Shown piece by piece: positions 36,552-46,729 of a DNA stretch of 64,000 bases. The stretch covers positions 475,119 to 539,118 of the forward strand of contig NZ_DS989915.1 of assembly GCF_000155615.1 (NCBI RefSeq), read 5' to 3'. The position numbers were made by a program, and so were the translations under genes. The notes beneath the pieces were generated by a model. The model saw only the letters and a list, made by a program, of their open reading frames with translations. It had not been told where the DNA came from and made no database searches. Every line of letters begins with the position of its first letter. The stretch's first letter is position 1. Origin of the DNA: Alcanivorax sp. DG881 (GTDB taxonomy: Bacteria; Pseudomonadota; Gammaproteobacteria; Pseudomonadales; Alcanivoracaceae).

Positions 36552-37169
36552 CTACAGCGGAATATCGCGCTCGCTGGCTTTGATGATCTCTTTCTTGAGG
36601 TCATCGTAGCTGTGTACCGCAGGGAACTGCGGAAATTCGGCGATCACATTATCCGGGGCGTGGAACAGGATGCCCTGCTCGGCTTCACCCAGCATGGTGG
36701 TATCGTTATAGGAATCACCGGCGGAAATGACCCGGTAGTTCAGGCTGTGGAACGCAATGACCGACGCCCGCTTCGGGTCTTTCTGGCGCAGCTTATAATC
36801 CGTAATCCGGCCTTTCTCATCCACCTCCAGACGGTGGCAAAACAGGGTCGGCCAGCCCAGCTTCTTCATCAACGGCTTGGCGAACTCATAGAAAGTGTCC
36901 GAAAGGATGATCAGCTGGAAGTTTTCGCGGGCCCATTCGACGAACTCCCTGGCGCCCTCCATCGGGTCCAGGGTATCGATCACTGCTTGGATGTCGGGCA
37001 GGCCGTAGCCATGCTCATCCAGAATCTTCAGGCGCATACGCATGAGTTCGTCGTAGTCCGGAATATCCCGGGTGGTGGCACGCAGCTCATCGATGCCGGT
37101 TTTTTCAGCGAAGTTGATCCAGATTTCAGGGATCAGCACCCCTTCCAGGTCCAGGCACAACAATTCCAC
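36552..37169 (-). CDS. thrH: Phosphoserine phosphatase / homoserine phosphotransferase
   Basis: HAD-superfamily enzyme that dephosphorylates phosphoserine and can transfer the phosphate to homoserine. 205 residues from a GTG at 37169 with AAGGGG upstream, the same length as Pseudomonas ThrH; the longer frame adds 11 unrelated residues. HAD motif I is CLDLEGV (Asp7, Glu9), motif II is LSDTF, and motif IV is AGDSYNDTTML. IPEIWINFAEKTGIDELRAT is characteristic of ThrH rather than SerB. Monocistronic, convergent with pabB. Confidence 0.95.
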   Translation of the reverse strand: MELLCLDLEGVLIPEIWINFAEKTGIDELRATTRDIPDYDELMRMRLKILDEHGYGLPDIQAVIDTLDPMEGAREFVEWARENFQLIILSDTFYEFAKPLMKKLGWPTLFCHRLEVDEKGRITDYKLRQKDPKRASVIAFHSLNYRVISAGDSYNDTTMLGEAEQGILFHAPDNVIAEFPQFPAVHSYDDLKKEIIKASERDIPL

Positions 37170-37383
37170 GGTGTTTCCCCTTTGGGTTGATAAGGCGCGC
37201 ACAATGTAGCGGCGCCCCGGAGGCTTTGCAACGGGGGAGCTGGGGGCATACGCATTGTGGGCGGGAGGGGTTATGGGAGGCGATGCCTATAAGGGCGCGT
37301 CTAAAACGCCCCACACCCCTGATTTTCAGTGAGAAGAGAGGCTTGCACACGAATAAAGATGGGGGGGGGTGAGAGGACCCTTC

Positions 37384-37409
37384 GCGATGCAAGCATCGCT
37401 TCCCACAGG
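37384..37409. repeat. REP element (class B), copy 1
   Basis: Palindrome GCGATGC-AA-GCATCGC (37384-37399) followed by TTCCCACAGG, just downstream of cysB (minus strand). The same layout (palindrome then TCCCACAG) occurs at 45991. It resembles REP families of pseudomonads. The rest of the 37170-37429 gap holds a run of nine G at 37361-37369 and no gene. Confidence 0.65.
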
Positions 37410-37429
37410 GGAGTTAGAGCGTCGAAATA

Positions 37430-38455
<1,026 letters not shown>

Positions 38456-38606
38456 TCATTCAACGCATAGATAACCGCGTTTGCTGCTGTGCCGTCAAGT
38501 CGATGAAAGGATGACACCAATGGCTGAAAGCAGGCGCCACACATTGAACGGATCCTTTCGACCACAAGCCATTGTTAGCCTTCAGGTGCCGAGGCTGCAA
38601 CTTTGC

Positions 38607-39545
38607 TCAAACCGGCGGTGCGTCTTTCTTCTTATTGGAAATGCCGTGAGGAACATGGCCCGCTGCCACATGCTCGGCCGCAGACTCACAGTGGCCCTGT
38701 TGGTCATCAAAAAACACATCCGCCCCGAAGGCACGCAAGAACTCTCCTTTGGATAGCCCGCCCAGGAACAGGCTTTCATCCAGGCGAATATCCCAGTCCC
38801 GCAAGGTGCGAACCACTCGCTCATGGGCAGGGGCACCCCGGGCTGTCACCAGGGCAGTACGGATTGGGCACTCTTCCACGGGGAAGCTGTTCTGTAACTG
38901 ATGCAGCGCTGCCAGAAACGGCTTGAAGGGTCCGCCATCCATTGGTTTTCTGGCGGATTGGCGCTCATTCTCTGTGAAGGCTTCAAGGCCAGCGTTCTGA
39001 AAAATCTGTTCCGACTCATCGGAAAACAACACCGCATCACCATCGAAAGCGATGCGCAAAATGCCATCCGGGCGCTGACACTGCCCCCCGGACAGGATCG
39101 TCGCCGCCGCATAGCCTGCTTCCAGCACCTGCTGCACATCACCAGGGTCCGTGGACAAAAACAGATGGGCTCCGAAGGCCGAGACATAGCGGTGCGGGCT
39201 CTCGCCACTGGCAAACGCCGCACGGGTAATGGGTAGTCCATAGTGGGCAATGGAATTGAACACCCGCAGCCCGGTATCGGAGCTGTTGCGCGACAAAAGT
39301 ATGACTTCGACCCGCCCCTTGCCCTTTTCCAGATCATTAATGGCCAGGAGCTTTTGCACCAAGGGAAAGGCATCGCCCGGTTCCAGCAAATCATCTTCGT
39401 GCTGCACCTGATAATCCTGAAAGGCTTCCAGGCCCTCCTCCAGATAAACCCGGTGGCTGTCAGAAAGATTGAACAAGGCCCGTGAGCTGATCGCGATGAC
39501 TAACTTGCCATCGAACGTTACCGGCATAATTCCCGTCTCGATCAT
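38607..39545 (-). CDS. 5'-nucleotidase (NT5C1-like family)
   Basis: 312 residues, matching the bacterial cytosolic 5'-nucleotidase family (PF06189-like) that dephosphorylates nucleoside monophosphates. Conserved stretches are LVIAISSRALFNLSDSH near the N-terminus, VILLSRNSSDTGLRVFNSI, and LRIAFDGDAVLFSDESE, which carries the HAD-like DxD (Asp-Gly-Asp). The C-terminal LFLGGLSKGEFLRAFGADVF with FFDDQ completes the active site. Monocistronic. The 308-bp gap upstream (39546-39853) serves both this gene and the divergent AlgP-like gene, and I see no other feature in it. Confidence 0.85.
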   Translation of the reverse strand: MIETGIMPVTFDGKLVIAISSRALFNLSDSHRVYLEEGLEAFQDYQVQHEDDLLEPGDAFPLVQKLLAINDLEKGKGRVEVILLSRNSSDTGLRVFNSIAHYGLPITRAAFASGESPHRYVSAFGAHLFLSTDPGDVQQVLEAGYAAATILSGGQCQRPDGILRIAFDGDAVLFSDESEQIFQNAGLEAFTENERQSARKPMDGGPFKPFLAALHQLQNSFPVEECPIRTALVTARGAPAHERVVRTLRDWDIRLDESLFLGGLSKGEFLRAFGADVFFDDQQGHCESAAEHVAAGHVPHGISNKKKDAPPV

Positions 39546-39853
39546 GGTTGATGATGCTCAGTATCCAGCCCCGCTGTTAAAACCGCAACGGCATGCTGAT
39601 ACGCGGGATAATTACCGCTCAATGCCTGACGGAAAATCACGCGCAAGTTAATAAGGTGGTAGCGAACCGTGGGGATTACCCCCGTCCCTCCCCTCCCTTT
39701 CAGACACGTCCGGCATCTCATAATTGATCAATGGTTGTTCAACGTTCATATGTGGCATAAAGTTGCAACGGCAAGTGCGTTGATCTGGGCCAGCGCTCAT
39801 CCCGAGCCCGTTGGCCATTAACGAAATAATCCGTAGGGGAAAGGGAGTCATCC

Positions 39854-40480
39854 ATGGCTGCTAGCAAGGTGAAAGATACTGTCGAGGAACTTCAGGCTCA
39901 GATTCGCAAGCTGGCTGAGCGCTTCGACAAGGAACGCGAGAAGCAGATCGCACAGTTGGAAAAGCAACTGGATAAGGTGCGTGACAGCCTCAATCAGCAA
40001 CTGAAGCGCCAGCGCGAATATTTCGCCAAGCTGGAAAAGCTCCAGGCCGAATACCGTGAAAAGGCCACTACCACCGTCAAGCGTCAGCTCGACCGCGCCC
40101 GCAAAACGGCAGACGACACCCGCAAGCAAGTGGATGATTCAGAAGCTCGCAAGCGTATTCTGGAAACCGAGGTCAAGGTTCTCAAAGCCACCGCCAAACA
40201 GGCCCACAGCCTGGCCCGCGTCATTGGCCAATACGAAAAAGACCTGGAAAAGCGCGCCAAGGAAATCGAGCGTAAGGTAGCGCCCAAGAAAGCAGCGAGC
40301 AAAAAAGCGCCCGCCAAGAAAAAGGCCGCAGCCAAGAAAGCGCCCGCTAAAAAGGCGGCTGCCAAGAAAGCCCCGGCCAAAAAGAAAGCCACCGCAAAAA
40401 AAGCAGCGGTAAAGAAGGCACCCGCTAAAAAGGCAGCAGCCAGGAAGGCACCTGCCAAAAAGGCGCCTGGAGCGTCTTGA
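39854..40480 (+). CDS. Lys/Ala-rich histone H1-like (AlgP-type) protein
   Basis: 208 residues in two parts. Residues 1-140 form a charged coiled coil (IRKLAERFDKEREKQIAQLE). Residues 143-208 are a repeated Lys/Ala/Pro tail built from KAAAKKAPAKK-type units, like the C-terminus of histone H1 and Pseudomonas AlgP. It probably binds DNA non-specifically. AlgP was linked to alginate control in Pseudomonas, which need not hold here. The repeat DNA may expand or contract. A strong terminator follows. Confidence 0.82.
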   Translation: MAASKVKDTVEELQAQIRKLAERFDKEREKQIAQLEKQLDKVRDSLNQQLKRQREYFAKLEKLQAEYREKATTTVKRQLDRARKTADDTRKQVDDSEARKRILETEVKVLKATAKQAHSLARVIGQYEKDLEKRAKEIERKVAPKKAASKKAPAKKKAAAKKAPAKKAAAKKAPAKKKATAKKAAVKKAPAKKAAARKAPAKKAPGAS

Positions 40481-40492
40481 TTCTGGCAGCAT

Positions 40493-40521
40493 AAAAAAAC
40501 CGCCTACATGGCGGTTTTTTT
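40493..40521. terminator. Bidirectional terminator after the AlgP-like gene
   Basis: AAAAAAACCGCC-TACAT-GGCGGTTTTTTT, a perfect 12-bp stem, shared with the convergent PilZ gene. Confidence 0.9.
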
Positions 40522-40558
40522 ATGGCTAATCGCTGGAAAAGGCGCATCTACTCCATTG

Positions 40559-40954
40559 CTACCGGGAGCCAGCCGTTCCGAGCAATGGTTCCATACCCGC
40601 CAGATAGCGGATCTGATGCTGATCCGTATCACCGACCAGTTCACGCAGGTTCGAATAGGTGCGCAACCCGATACGGTAGGCCTGCCCCGCTCGCTGGCAA
40701 CTCACCACTTCAGCGGAAACACGCCGCAGGATCATGCCTGGAGAATAAAGATCAAGCTGCAAAATCGTGCCATTGCTGAACTTGATTGGGGAAGTGAGGC
40801 CGATACCGTAGCGATTATAGTCCAACGCCTTGGCCCGGGTCATGAAACGCCACCCTCCGAACAGCCGATGGCGATAAATGTCGATACGCATTTGCGTGTT
40901 GATTCGTGCCAGCTTGCGGCGGTTTGCGCCACGCGTTTCCCTGCTATCCATCAT
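40559..40954 (-). CDS. PilZ-domain protein
   Basis: 131 residues, a single PilZ-like domain. The basic N-terminal motif (RRKLARI) and the later DYNRYGIGL fit RxxxR...(D/N)-x2-x2-G, although Ser of the usual DxSxxG is Asn here. If functional it binds cyclic di-GMP. Its start overlaps the end of the upstream gene by 11 bp, so the two are coupled. Target unknown. Confidence 0.65.
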   Translation of the reverse strand: MMDSRETRGANRRKLARINTQMRIDIYRHRLFGGWRFMTRAKALDYNRYGIGLTSPIKFSNGTILQLDLYSPGMILRRVSAEVVSCQRAGQAYRIGLRTYSNLRELVGDTDQHQIRYLAGMEPLLGTAGSR

Positions 40955-41621
40955 CGAACCGTATAAGCATGTTGTCGAAGTAATTGACCACCGCCTTCCT
41001 GGCGTCGGTATCCATAGCGGTCAGCCCCTTGTGTGTCGCCGAGGCTGCAGCTTTACATATTGTAACACGAGCGGCAGACACAAGGGCACGATTTACCCGA
41101 CCCAGCCGTAAACAGGAAACAGAGTTATCCATAAAATGCACCACGGCACCGTCATTAATGCTTTGCATCACACTCAAGAGTGCCTCTATCTGCCCCTCAC
41201 CATGCCGATACTCAAGAAACACCATAGACGCCTTTTCCGCCACCGCCGGTTCCAGTGGATATGCCGCGTAAACCCTGCCGTTGAGGGTTTTTCTCAGCCT
41301 CTGAAAATAACCGGCCAGCGCTTGCTGCTCCGCCACCGTGGTATTGCGAATCAGGCGCCCGACCAGGCTGTCAGCAGCCCGATTAATGACCCTCATTGCC
41401 CCCAGAATCAGACGCGCAGCCGCCCCCTGAGCATTCGCAGATTCGATGGGTCCCTTGAAGTAAACGGTTAACACAACATCAACAAACGCAGTGACCAACA
41501 CCTCCAGCTCCACCACATGGGAGGCTTCCGGCTCCCTCTCACATTCCAGCAGATATGCATCAATGGCATCGCGCAGAGGAGCCGGGGCGGGAAAGGCGAC
41601 GTGCAGGGTATTTTCATCCAT
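40944..41621 (-). CDS. Conserved-looking hypothetical protein upstream of pilZ
   Basis: 225 residues, mostly alpha-helical, no signal peptide or membrane segment. It begins MDENTLHVAFPAPAPLRDAI and ends in an acidic/aromatic tail (YFDNMLIRFDDG). I do not recognise the family. Translational overlap with the PilZ gene suggests a joint role in c-di-GMP-dependent control. Confidence 0.65.
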   Translation of the reverse strand: MDENTLHVAFPAPAPLRDAIDAYLLECEREPEASHVVELEVLVTAFVDVVLTVYFKGPIESANAQGAAARLILGAMRVINRAADSLVGRLIRNTTVAEQQALAGYFQRLRKTLNGRVYAAYPLEPAVAEKASMVFLEYRHGEGQIEALLSVMQSINDGAVVHFMDNSVSCLRLGRVNRALVSAARVTICKAAASATHKGLTAMDTDARKAVVNYFDNMLIRFDDG

Positions 41622-41832
41622 ACTTGAGAGACCGTATTAACAAAAACATCGGGGCAGCTGAACAGGCCTTGTACCTGGCCATCCTGAAACACAACTGTCA
41701 GCAATGACGGGCACAGTTATGTCTTCTGGCCCACCCTGGCTTGCCGGGAAGACACCGGAAAGCACATGGCAGTTTCACCGCCCCCAACAGAGCAGGAACA
41801 CAGGGAAAGTGGCGAATCATACTGGAATATTC

Positions 41833-42573
41833 GTGCCGGCACGGCTGCTGTACGGCCTGGCTTTTATGGCGTGCCAGCCAGTGGCAGCGCAGCAGCCCTT
41901 CCCCGCCGAACTCCGGCCCGCTGAAGGTACTTACCGGGTTGTCGTCAATGGCATTCCTGTGGGCCTCAGCGCCACTATTCGTCTGGAAAAAGCCGAGCCC
42001 GGTTACCGCCTGCAATTTACCGCCCGCAACCGCCTGTTCAGTCACGAAGAAAGCGCCCATTTCGACTGGCATAACTGCGAAGCCACCCCCTACCACTATG
42101 AACATGCCAGTGCCGGCTTCGGTATGCAGCGAGGCGGTGAAATCCGCTTCGACTGGGAAACAGGCCAAGCTCTGGGCAGTAAAGCCACCTACGCACTGGC
42201 AACGGACACCCTGGATGCGCTCAGCGTCGCCATGGTGGCACGCTGCCACATGGCCAACGGCGATGCCGCCTTCAGTTACGCCGTCGCCGAGCCTGATGGG
42301 ATGACCGACTACCACTACGCATCACTGGGTACGGATTCACTGGAAACGCCGGCGGGCACCTGGCAGGCAGCAGGTCTGGAGCGAGATTACGCAGAACGGG
42401 GCCGCCATTCCGAATTCTGGGCCGCCCGGGAACTGGATTATTTCATGGTACGGATGGACCACCGGGAGAACCCGTTCATCCGCGGCCGCATCGAACTGAC
42501 CGATTTCCGCTACCTGGATGAGCCTGACAACAACACCGAACGCCAGGACGGCAACACCGTTACCAGCCGCTGA
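41833..42573 (+). CDS. DUF3108 periplasmic protein
   Basis: About 246 residues from a GTG at 41833, which gives a signal peptide ending MACQPVAA; upstream ATGs (41704, 41719) would add a non-signal, low-quality stretch. The mature part opens EGTYRVVVNGIPVGLSATIR and continues with antiparallel beta pattern and DYHYASLGTDSLETPAGTWQ, typical of DUF3108. Function unknown; family members are envelope proteins. Its 3' end overlaps the convergent DUF2489 gene by 64 bp. Confidence 0.8.
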   Translation: MPARLLYGLAFMACQPVAAQQPFPAELRPAEGTYRVVVNGIPVGLSATIRLEKAEPGYRLQFTARNRLFSHEESAHFDWHNCEATPYHYEHASAGFGMQRGGEIRFDWETGQALGSKATYALATDTLDALSVAMVARCHMANGDAAFSYAVAEPDGMTDYHYASLGTDSLETPAGTWQAAGLERDYAERGRHSEFWAARELDYFMVRMDHRENPFIRGRIELTDFRYLDEPDNNTERQDGNTVTSR

Positions 42574-43001
42574 ACGGCCTCGCCAACAACCGCAGCCTGC
42601 TCCTCTTCCAGCTGCCAACGGTAATTGTCCTGATTATAACGGGCGCGGGCGGTCAGCCCCTGACGGACCTCTCCCCGGTCAAACTGCTGGCAGGTCTCTG
42701 CAAATTGATGGACTGCCGCCACATCCACTTTCGGGGAAATATCCGCCGGCAGGCTGTCCAGCAAGGCACTGATGCGAATTGCCGCCTCACTCAGCTCGAC
42801 CTGCTTCTGATCAATCGCGCGACAGAGCACCTCAAGGCTATCGAGTATCTGCGTATATTGCGCTGCATTGCGATCCTGTTCCGCCAGCATGAGGGCTTTG
42901 CGATGACGAACCATCCAGCCTTTCCAGATCAGCAAACCAAGCACGGAGCCAATCAACAGTCCGATCACGATTGCCAGTACTACCTGCCCGGCCATGGCCA
43001 T
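42510..43001 (-). CDS. DUF2489 membrane-anchored protein
   Basis: 163 residues with one N-terminal transmembrane segment (VLAIVIGLLIGSVLGLLIW, about 8-26) and a helical cytoplasmic part resembling DUF2489 (DSLEVLCRAIDQKQVELSEA). Function unknown. The convergent 64-bp overlap with the DUF3108 gene is real in both frames. Confidence 0.75.
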   Translation of the reverse strand: MAMAGQVVLAIVIGLLIGSVLGLLIWKGWMVRHRKALMLAEQDRNAAQYTQILDSLEVLCRAIDQKQVELSEAAIRISALLDSLPADISPKVDVAAVHQFAETCQQFDRGEVRQGLTARARYNQDNYRWQLEEEQAAVVGEAVQRLVTVLPSWRSVLLSGSSR

Positions 43002-43231
43002 ATCGGGTTCTCCTGGAAGACACTATCGGGCCGCTCGGGACCGCGCGCCTCCATCAATAATTTACGTTGCCATCAGGCCGGCGGTCGCCTTTCTGATGCA
43101 CAGTATGGAAATGACAAAATATACTTCATGAACAACGCATCTGCGCAGCGTCATCATGATTGAAAATTGCCGGTCATCACGCCATTGTACGTTCCACTAA
43201 GCGTACGTTCACACTATTCTCCGGAGGCCGA

Positions 43232-43684
43232 TTGAACGCTGACCTGCCCGGGTGGCTCGAGCCACTGGCCCAACAACTGGAACCCTGGCTGCCGGCCCTG
43301 ACTATCACCGGGGTGATCATGGCCTTGGCCTCACTGGTGGCCTTGCCCTGGTTCCTCGTGCGAATACCGGAAAACTATTTTACCCAGGCCTATTCGCCGC
43401 ACCAAAACCGGGGAGTGGTTGCCTGGCTGGTGTGGCTGTTGCGCAACCTGTTGGCGATTTTATTACTGGTCGCCGGCATCCTCATGCTGATCCTTCCCGG
43501 GCAGGGCCTGCTAACCATTTTGATCGCCATCATGACCAGCACTTTTCCGGGGAAATACCGTTTGGAACGCGCTATCATGCGCCGCCCCGGGGTCTTCCGG
43601 GCCGCAAACTGGATCAGGGCCAGGTACCATCGCCGCCCGCTGGAACACCCGGACGCATTCAAGGAGCCCTCCCATGGCCATTAA
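43232..43684 (+). CDS. PGPGW-type small membrane protein
   Basis: About 150 residues from a TTG at 43232, chosen because GGAGG lies six bases upstream; the earlier ATG at 43160 has no ribosome site. Two or three transmembrane segments: TITGVIMALASLVALPWFLV and LLAILLLVAGILMLILPGQG. The latter resembles the PGPGW family core. Function unknown. It overlaps the mtnA start by 11 bp, making it the first gene of the mtn transcript. Confidence 0.7.
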   Translation: MNADLPGWLEPLAQQLEPWLPALTITGVIMALASLVALPWFLVRIPENYFTQAYSPHQNRGVVAWLVWLLRNLLAILLLVAGILMLILPGQGLLTILIAIMTSTFPGKYRLERAIMRRPGVFRAANWIRARYHRRPLEHPDAFKEPSHGH

Positions 43685-44723
43685 TAGCGCCGCCATTCGC
43701 TGGCACGGCGATCGCCTGCAGTTACTGGATCAACGCCTCCTGCCAACGGAAACCCTGTGGCTGGATATTCTCGACAGCCAGCAAGCGGCGGACGCCATTC
43801 GCGATATGGTCGTGCGAGGCGCTCCGGCCATCGGCATCACCGCCGCCTACGGGCTGGCGCTGGAAGCCCAGCGGCTCGGCGAGAGCGCTACCCTCGCCTC
43901 GCTACAGAGTGCCATTGCCTGCCTGGCAGCCAGCCGCCCGACAGCGGTAAACCTGTTCTGGGCACTGGAACGATTGCAACGTGTGGCCGGCGACCTCCAG
44001 GGCAACGCCTTGTGCCAGGCGTTAACGGATGACGCAGAGAGCATTCACCGCGAAGACCTGGCCGCCAATCAGGCCATGGGCGATTTTGGAGCCGACCTGC
44101 TCCCTGATGGCGCCACGGTTTACACCCACTGCAATACCGGCGCCCTGGCCACCGGCGGGCATGGCACTGCCTTGGGCATCATTCGCAGCGCCTGGGCCCG
44201 CAAGCAACTCTCTGGTGTCTATGCCGGTGAAACCCGTCCCTGGTTGCAAGGCAGCCGCCTGACCAGCTGGGAGCTGCTCAATGACGGCATTCCAGTGACG
44301 CTGGTCGCCGACAGCTGCGCAGGCCAGCTTATGCAGCAAGGAAAAGTACAGGCGGTTATCGTCGGTGCCGACCGCATCACCGCCAACGGTGATACCGCCA
44401 ACAAGATCGGCACCTATAACCTGGCCGTACTGGCGCAGTACCATCAGATTCCCTTCATTGTTGCTGCCCCCGTTTCCACACTGGACTCTGCCCTGCCCAA
44501 TGGCAGTCACATCGTGATTGAACAGCGTGATGGCAGCGAAGTGCGTGCCATTCAAGGCAAGCCGGTGGCCCCGGATAACTGCCCGGTGTACAACCCCGCT
44601 TTCGATGTCACCCCGGCGGCGCTGATCACCGCCATCGTCACCGAACAGGGCGTTATCCACCACCCGAATACGGAAAAGCTCAAGGCCCACCTGAGCCAGG
44701 TCAAGGATCGCCGCCATGACTGA
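43674..44723 (+). CDS. mtnA: S-methyl-5-thioribose-1-phosphate isomerase
   Basis: Converts methylthioribose-1-phosphate to methylthioribulose-1-phosphate in methionine salvage. 349 residues, family length. Signature blocks are DMVVRGAPAIGITAAYGLAL, THCNTGALATGG (catalytic Cys) and VGADRITANGDTANKIGTY (catalytic Asp). AAGGAG precedes the ATG. It overlaps mtnB by 8 bp. Confidence 0.97.
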   Translation: MAINSAAIRWHGDRLQLLDQRLLPTETLWLDILDSQQAADAIRDMVVRGAPAIGITAAYGLALEAQRLGESATLASLQSAIACLAASRPTAVNLFWALERLQRVAGDLQGNALCQALTDDAESIHREDLAANQAMGDFGADLLPDGATVYTHCNTGALATGGHGTALGIIRSAWARKQLSGVYAGETRPWLQGSRLTSWELLNDGIPVTLVADSCAGQLMQQGKVQAVIVGADRITANGDTANKIGTYNLAVLAQYHQIPFIVAAPVSTLDSALPNGSHIVIEQRDGSEVRAIQGKPVAPDNCPVYNPAFDVTPAALITAIVTEQGVIHHPNTEKLKAHLSQVKDRRHD

Positions 44724-45351
44724 TCGCCCCTACTCCACCAGCGCATTCCGTGACGCCGCCCGCGCCCTGGCCGCCACCGGGCAACGCATTTATGCCAATG
44801 GCTGGTCCCCGGCCACCAGCAGTAATTACTCCCAGCGCCTGAATTCGGACTTTGCCGCCGTGACTCAATCCGGCAAGGACAAGGGCCTGCTCCGCGAAAC
44901 CGACATCATGGCCGTAGACATGGATGGCCAGCCGGCTTCTGCCGGCAAACCCTCGGCCGAAACCCTGTTGCATGCCCAGCTTTACCGCTTTGATGCCAAC
45001 ATTCAGGCGGTACTGCATACACACAGCCACGCCACCACGGTGCTGACCATGCACTGGCCCGCCAACAGCATTACGCTGGAAGGCTATGAGCTGCTCAAGG
45101 CCCTGGAAGGCATTACTACCCATGACAGCCGGCTTACCATTCCCGTCTTTGAGAACACCCAGGATATCGCCGCCCTTGCCGCCCAGGTGGACAAGGAAAT
45201 GCGCGCCGGTCATATCAGCCATGCCTATCTAATTCGTGGTCATGGCCTGTACACCTGGGCGCAGGACCTGCCGGCCTGCTACCGTCAACTGGAAGCACTG
45301 GAAACCCTGCTGGCCATTGAGCTGGAGTGCCGTCGCCTGCGAGGATGCTGA
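44716..45351 (+). CDS. mtnB: Methylthioribulose-1-phosphate dehydratase
   Basis: Class II aldolase/adducin-family enzyme, 211 residues. Zinc ligands come from HTHSH (His101, His103, with His105 nearby) and a further His in YLIRGHGLYTW. NGWSPATSSNYSQRL is the family's N-terminal signature. Produces the diketone intermediate for MtnC. Confidence 0.95.
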   Translation: MTDRPYSTSAFRDAARALAATGQRIYANGWSPATSSNYSQRLNSDFAAVTQSGKDKGLLRETDIMAVDMDGQPASAGKPSAETLLHAQLYRFDANIQAVLHTHSHATTVLTMHWPANSITLEGYELLKALEGITTHDSRLTIPVFENTQDIAALAAQVDKEMRAGHISHAYLIRGHGLYTWAQDLPACYRQLEALETLLAIELECRRLRGC

Positions 45352-45412
45352 CGCACCCGGCAAGACGACCAGACAGAGCGCGCAAAGAGAGAACTGATAA
45401 AGAGGTGTCGCC

Positions 45413-45958
45413 ATGCACAGCGAACTGAAAGTCTTTTCCGACCAGGCACCTGAGGTGCTGGAACAACACCACACCGACAAGGCGGCCATGGCCCGGGTGC
45501 TGGCCAGCGCCGGGGTCCGCTACGAACAATGGCAAGCCAACCAGCCGTTATCCGAAAGCCCCCAGCAGGATGAAGTGATTCAAGCGTATCAGGCAGACAT
45601 TGACCGACTGATCGCCGATGAAGGCTACCAGACCGTGGATGTGGTCAGCATGGTTCCGGACCACCCGGACAAAGCCGCCTTCCGGCAAAAGTTTCTGGAA
45701 GAACACCAGCACAGCGAAGACGAAGTACGCTTTTTCGTGGAAGGCCAAGGGCTGTTCACCCTGCATATCAATGGCAAGGTCTACGAAGTGCTGTGCACCA
45801 AAGGTGACCTGATCAGCGTCCCCGCCAACACTCCGCACTGGTTCGATATGGGCCCGGCCCCCCGTTTTGTAGCCATTCGCCTGTTCAATAACCCGGACGG
45901 CTGGGTGGCCAACTTTACCGGCAGCGATATTGCACAGCGCTTCAACCGGCTGGGCTGA
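45413..45958 (+). CDS. mtnD: Acireductone dioxygenase
   Basis: Cupin of 181 residues that oxidises acireductone to the 2-keto precursor of methionine (Fe form) or an off-pathway product (Ni form). Metal ligands are His98, His100 and Glu104 (HQHSEDE) and His142 (NTPHWFD). It lies 61 bp after mtnB. Confidence 0.96.
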   Translation: MHSELKVFSDQAPEVLEQHHTDKAAMARVLASAGVRYEQWQANQPLSESPQQDEVIQAYQADIDRLIADEGYQTVDVVSMVPDHPDKAAFRQKFLEEHQHSEDEVRFFVEGQGLFTLHINGKVYEVLCTKGDLISVPANTPHWFDMGPAPRFVAIRLFNNPDGWVANFTGSDIAQRFNRLG

Positions 45959-45990
45959 CGCAAACCACCGCTTATACAGCCAAATCCTTA

Positions 45991-46016
45991 GCGTGCAGGC
46001 ACGCTCCCACAGCAGG
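45991..46016. repeat. REP element (class B), copy 2
   Basis: Palindrome GCGTGC-AG-GCACGC (45991-46004) followed by TCCCACAGCAGG, in the 68-bp gap between mtnD and mtnC. Same layout as 37384. Confidence 0.65.
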
Positions 46017-46026
46017 CTCGACATCC

Positions 46027-46707
46027 ATGATCAACGCCATCATCACTGATATCGAAGGCACCACCAGCAGCATTGCGTTTGTGAAAGACGTGCTGTTCCC
46101 CTATGCCGCCCAACAGTTCCCCGCCTTTCTCCATGCCCACTGGGACGATCCATCGGTACAGGAACAGCTTCAGGCCGCCGCAGCCGAGGCCGGCGAACCC
46201 CTGGACACCCCGGCGCAAGCCAGCGACTTGTTCCGCCGCTGGATAGAAGAAGACCGCAAAGCCACACCCTTAAAAGCCCTGCAGGGCATGATCTGGAAAG
46301 CAGGTTACGAAAACGGCGATTACACCGCCCACATGTATCCCGACACCGCCCCTGCCCTTCGGCAGTGGCACGACAGCGGGCTGGCCTTGTACGTGTATTC
46401 CTCCGGATCTGTCGCCGCCCAGAAACTGTTCTTCGGATACAGCGATGCCGGGGATCTCACCGGCCTGTTATCCGGCTATTTCGATACCACCACCGGGCCC
46501 AAACAGTCCGCAGACAGTTATCGGAAGATCCAGCAGGCCATTGGCCATCCTGCCAACACCCTGCTGTTTTTATCGGATATCGAAGCAGAACTGGATGCCG
46601 CAGCTGAAGCAGGGTTGCACACCTGCCTGCTGGACCGTGAACAGTCCGGGCTGGAAAGTCGCCACCCGGTGGTCAGTGATTTCAACCACATCAACTTCCC
46701 GGACTAG
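46027..46707 (+). CDS. mtnC: Enolase-phosphatase E1
   Basis: HAD-family bifunctional enolase-phosphatase, 226 residues. Motif I is TDIEGTTSSIAFV (Asp8, Glu10), motif II VYSSGS, and motif III/IV FLSDIEAELDAA. It makes acireductone for MtnD. With mtnA, mtnB and mtnD it completes the lower methionine-salvage path; mtnK or mtnP is not in the window. Confidence 0.96.
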   Translation: MINAIITDIEGTTSSIAFVKDVLFPYAAQQFPAFLHAHWDDPSVQEQLQAAAAEAGEPLDTPAQASDLFRRWIEEDRKATPLKALQGMIWKAGYENGDYTAHMYPDTAPALRQWHDSGLALYVYSSGSVAAQKLFFGYSDAGDLTGLLSGYFDTTTGPKQSADSYRKIQQAIGHPANTLLFLSDIEAELDAAAEAGLHTCLLDREQSGLESRHPVVSDFNHINFPD

Positions 46708-46726
46708 GGCGTGTTAACAGGCCCTA
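46705..46726. repeat. 16-bp dispersed repeat, copy 2, within a near-palindrome
   Basis: TAGGGC-G-TGTTAACA-G-GCCCTA, palindromic except the two bases flanking the centre. Positions 46711-46726 are the reverse complement of the 16-mer at 18620. It starts at the mtnC stop codon and ends just before the rlmG stop. Confidence 0.5.
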
Positions 46727-46729
46727 ACA

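Noticed and set aside
37361-37369. Run of nine G as a phase-variation tract
   Set aside because: It lies in an intergenic region between thrH and cysB, not in a coding frame or an obvious promoter spacer.
40280-40470. CRISPR-like or satellite repeat
   Set aside because: The periodicity comes from coding for Lys/Ala/Pro repeats in the AlgP-like protein, with no constant repeat plus unique spacers.
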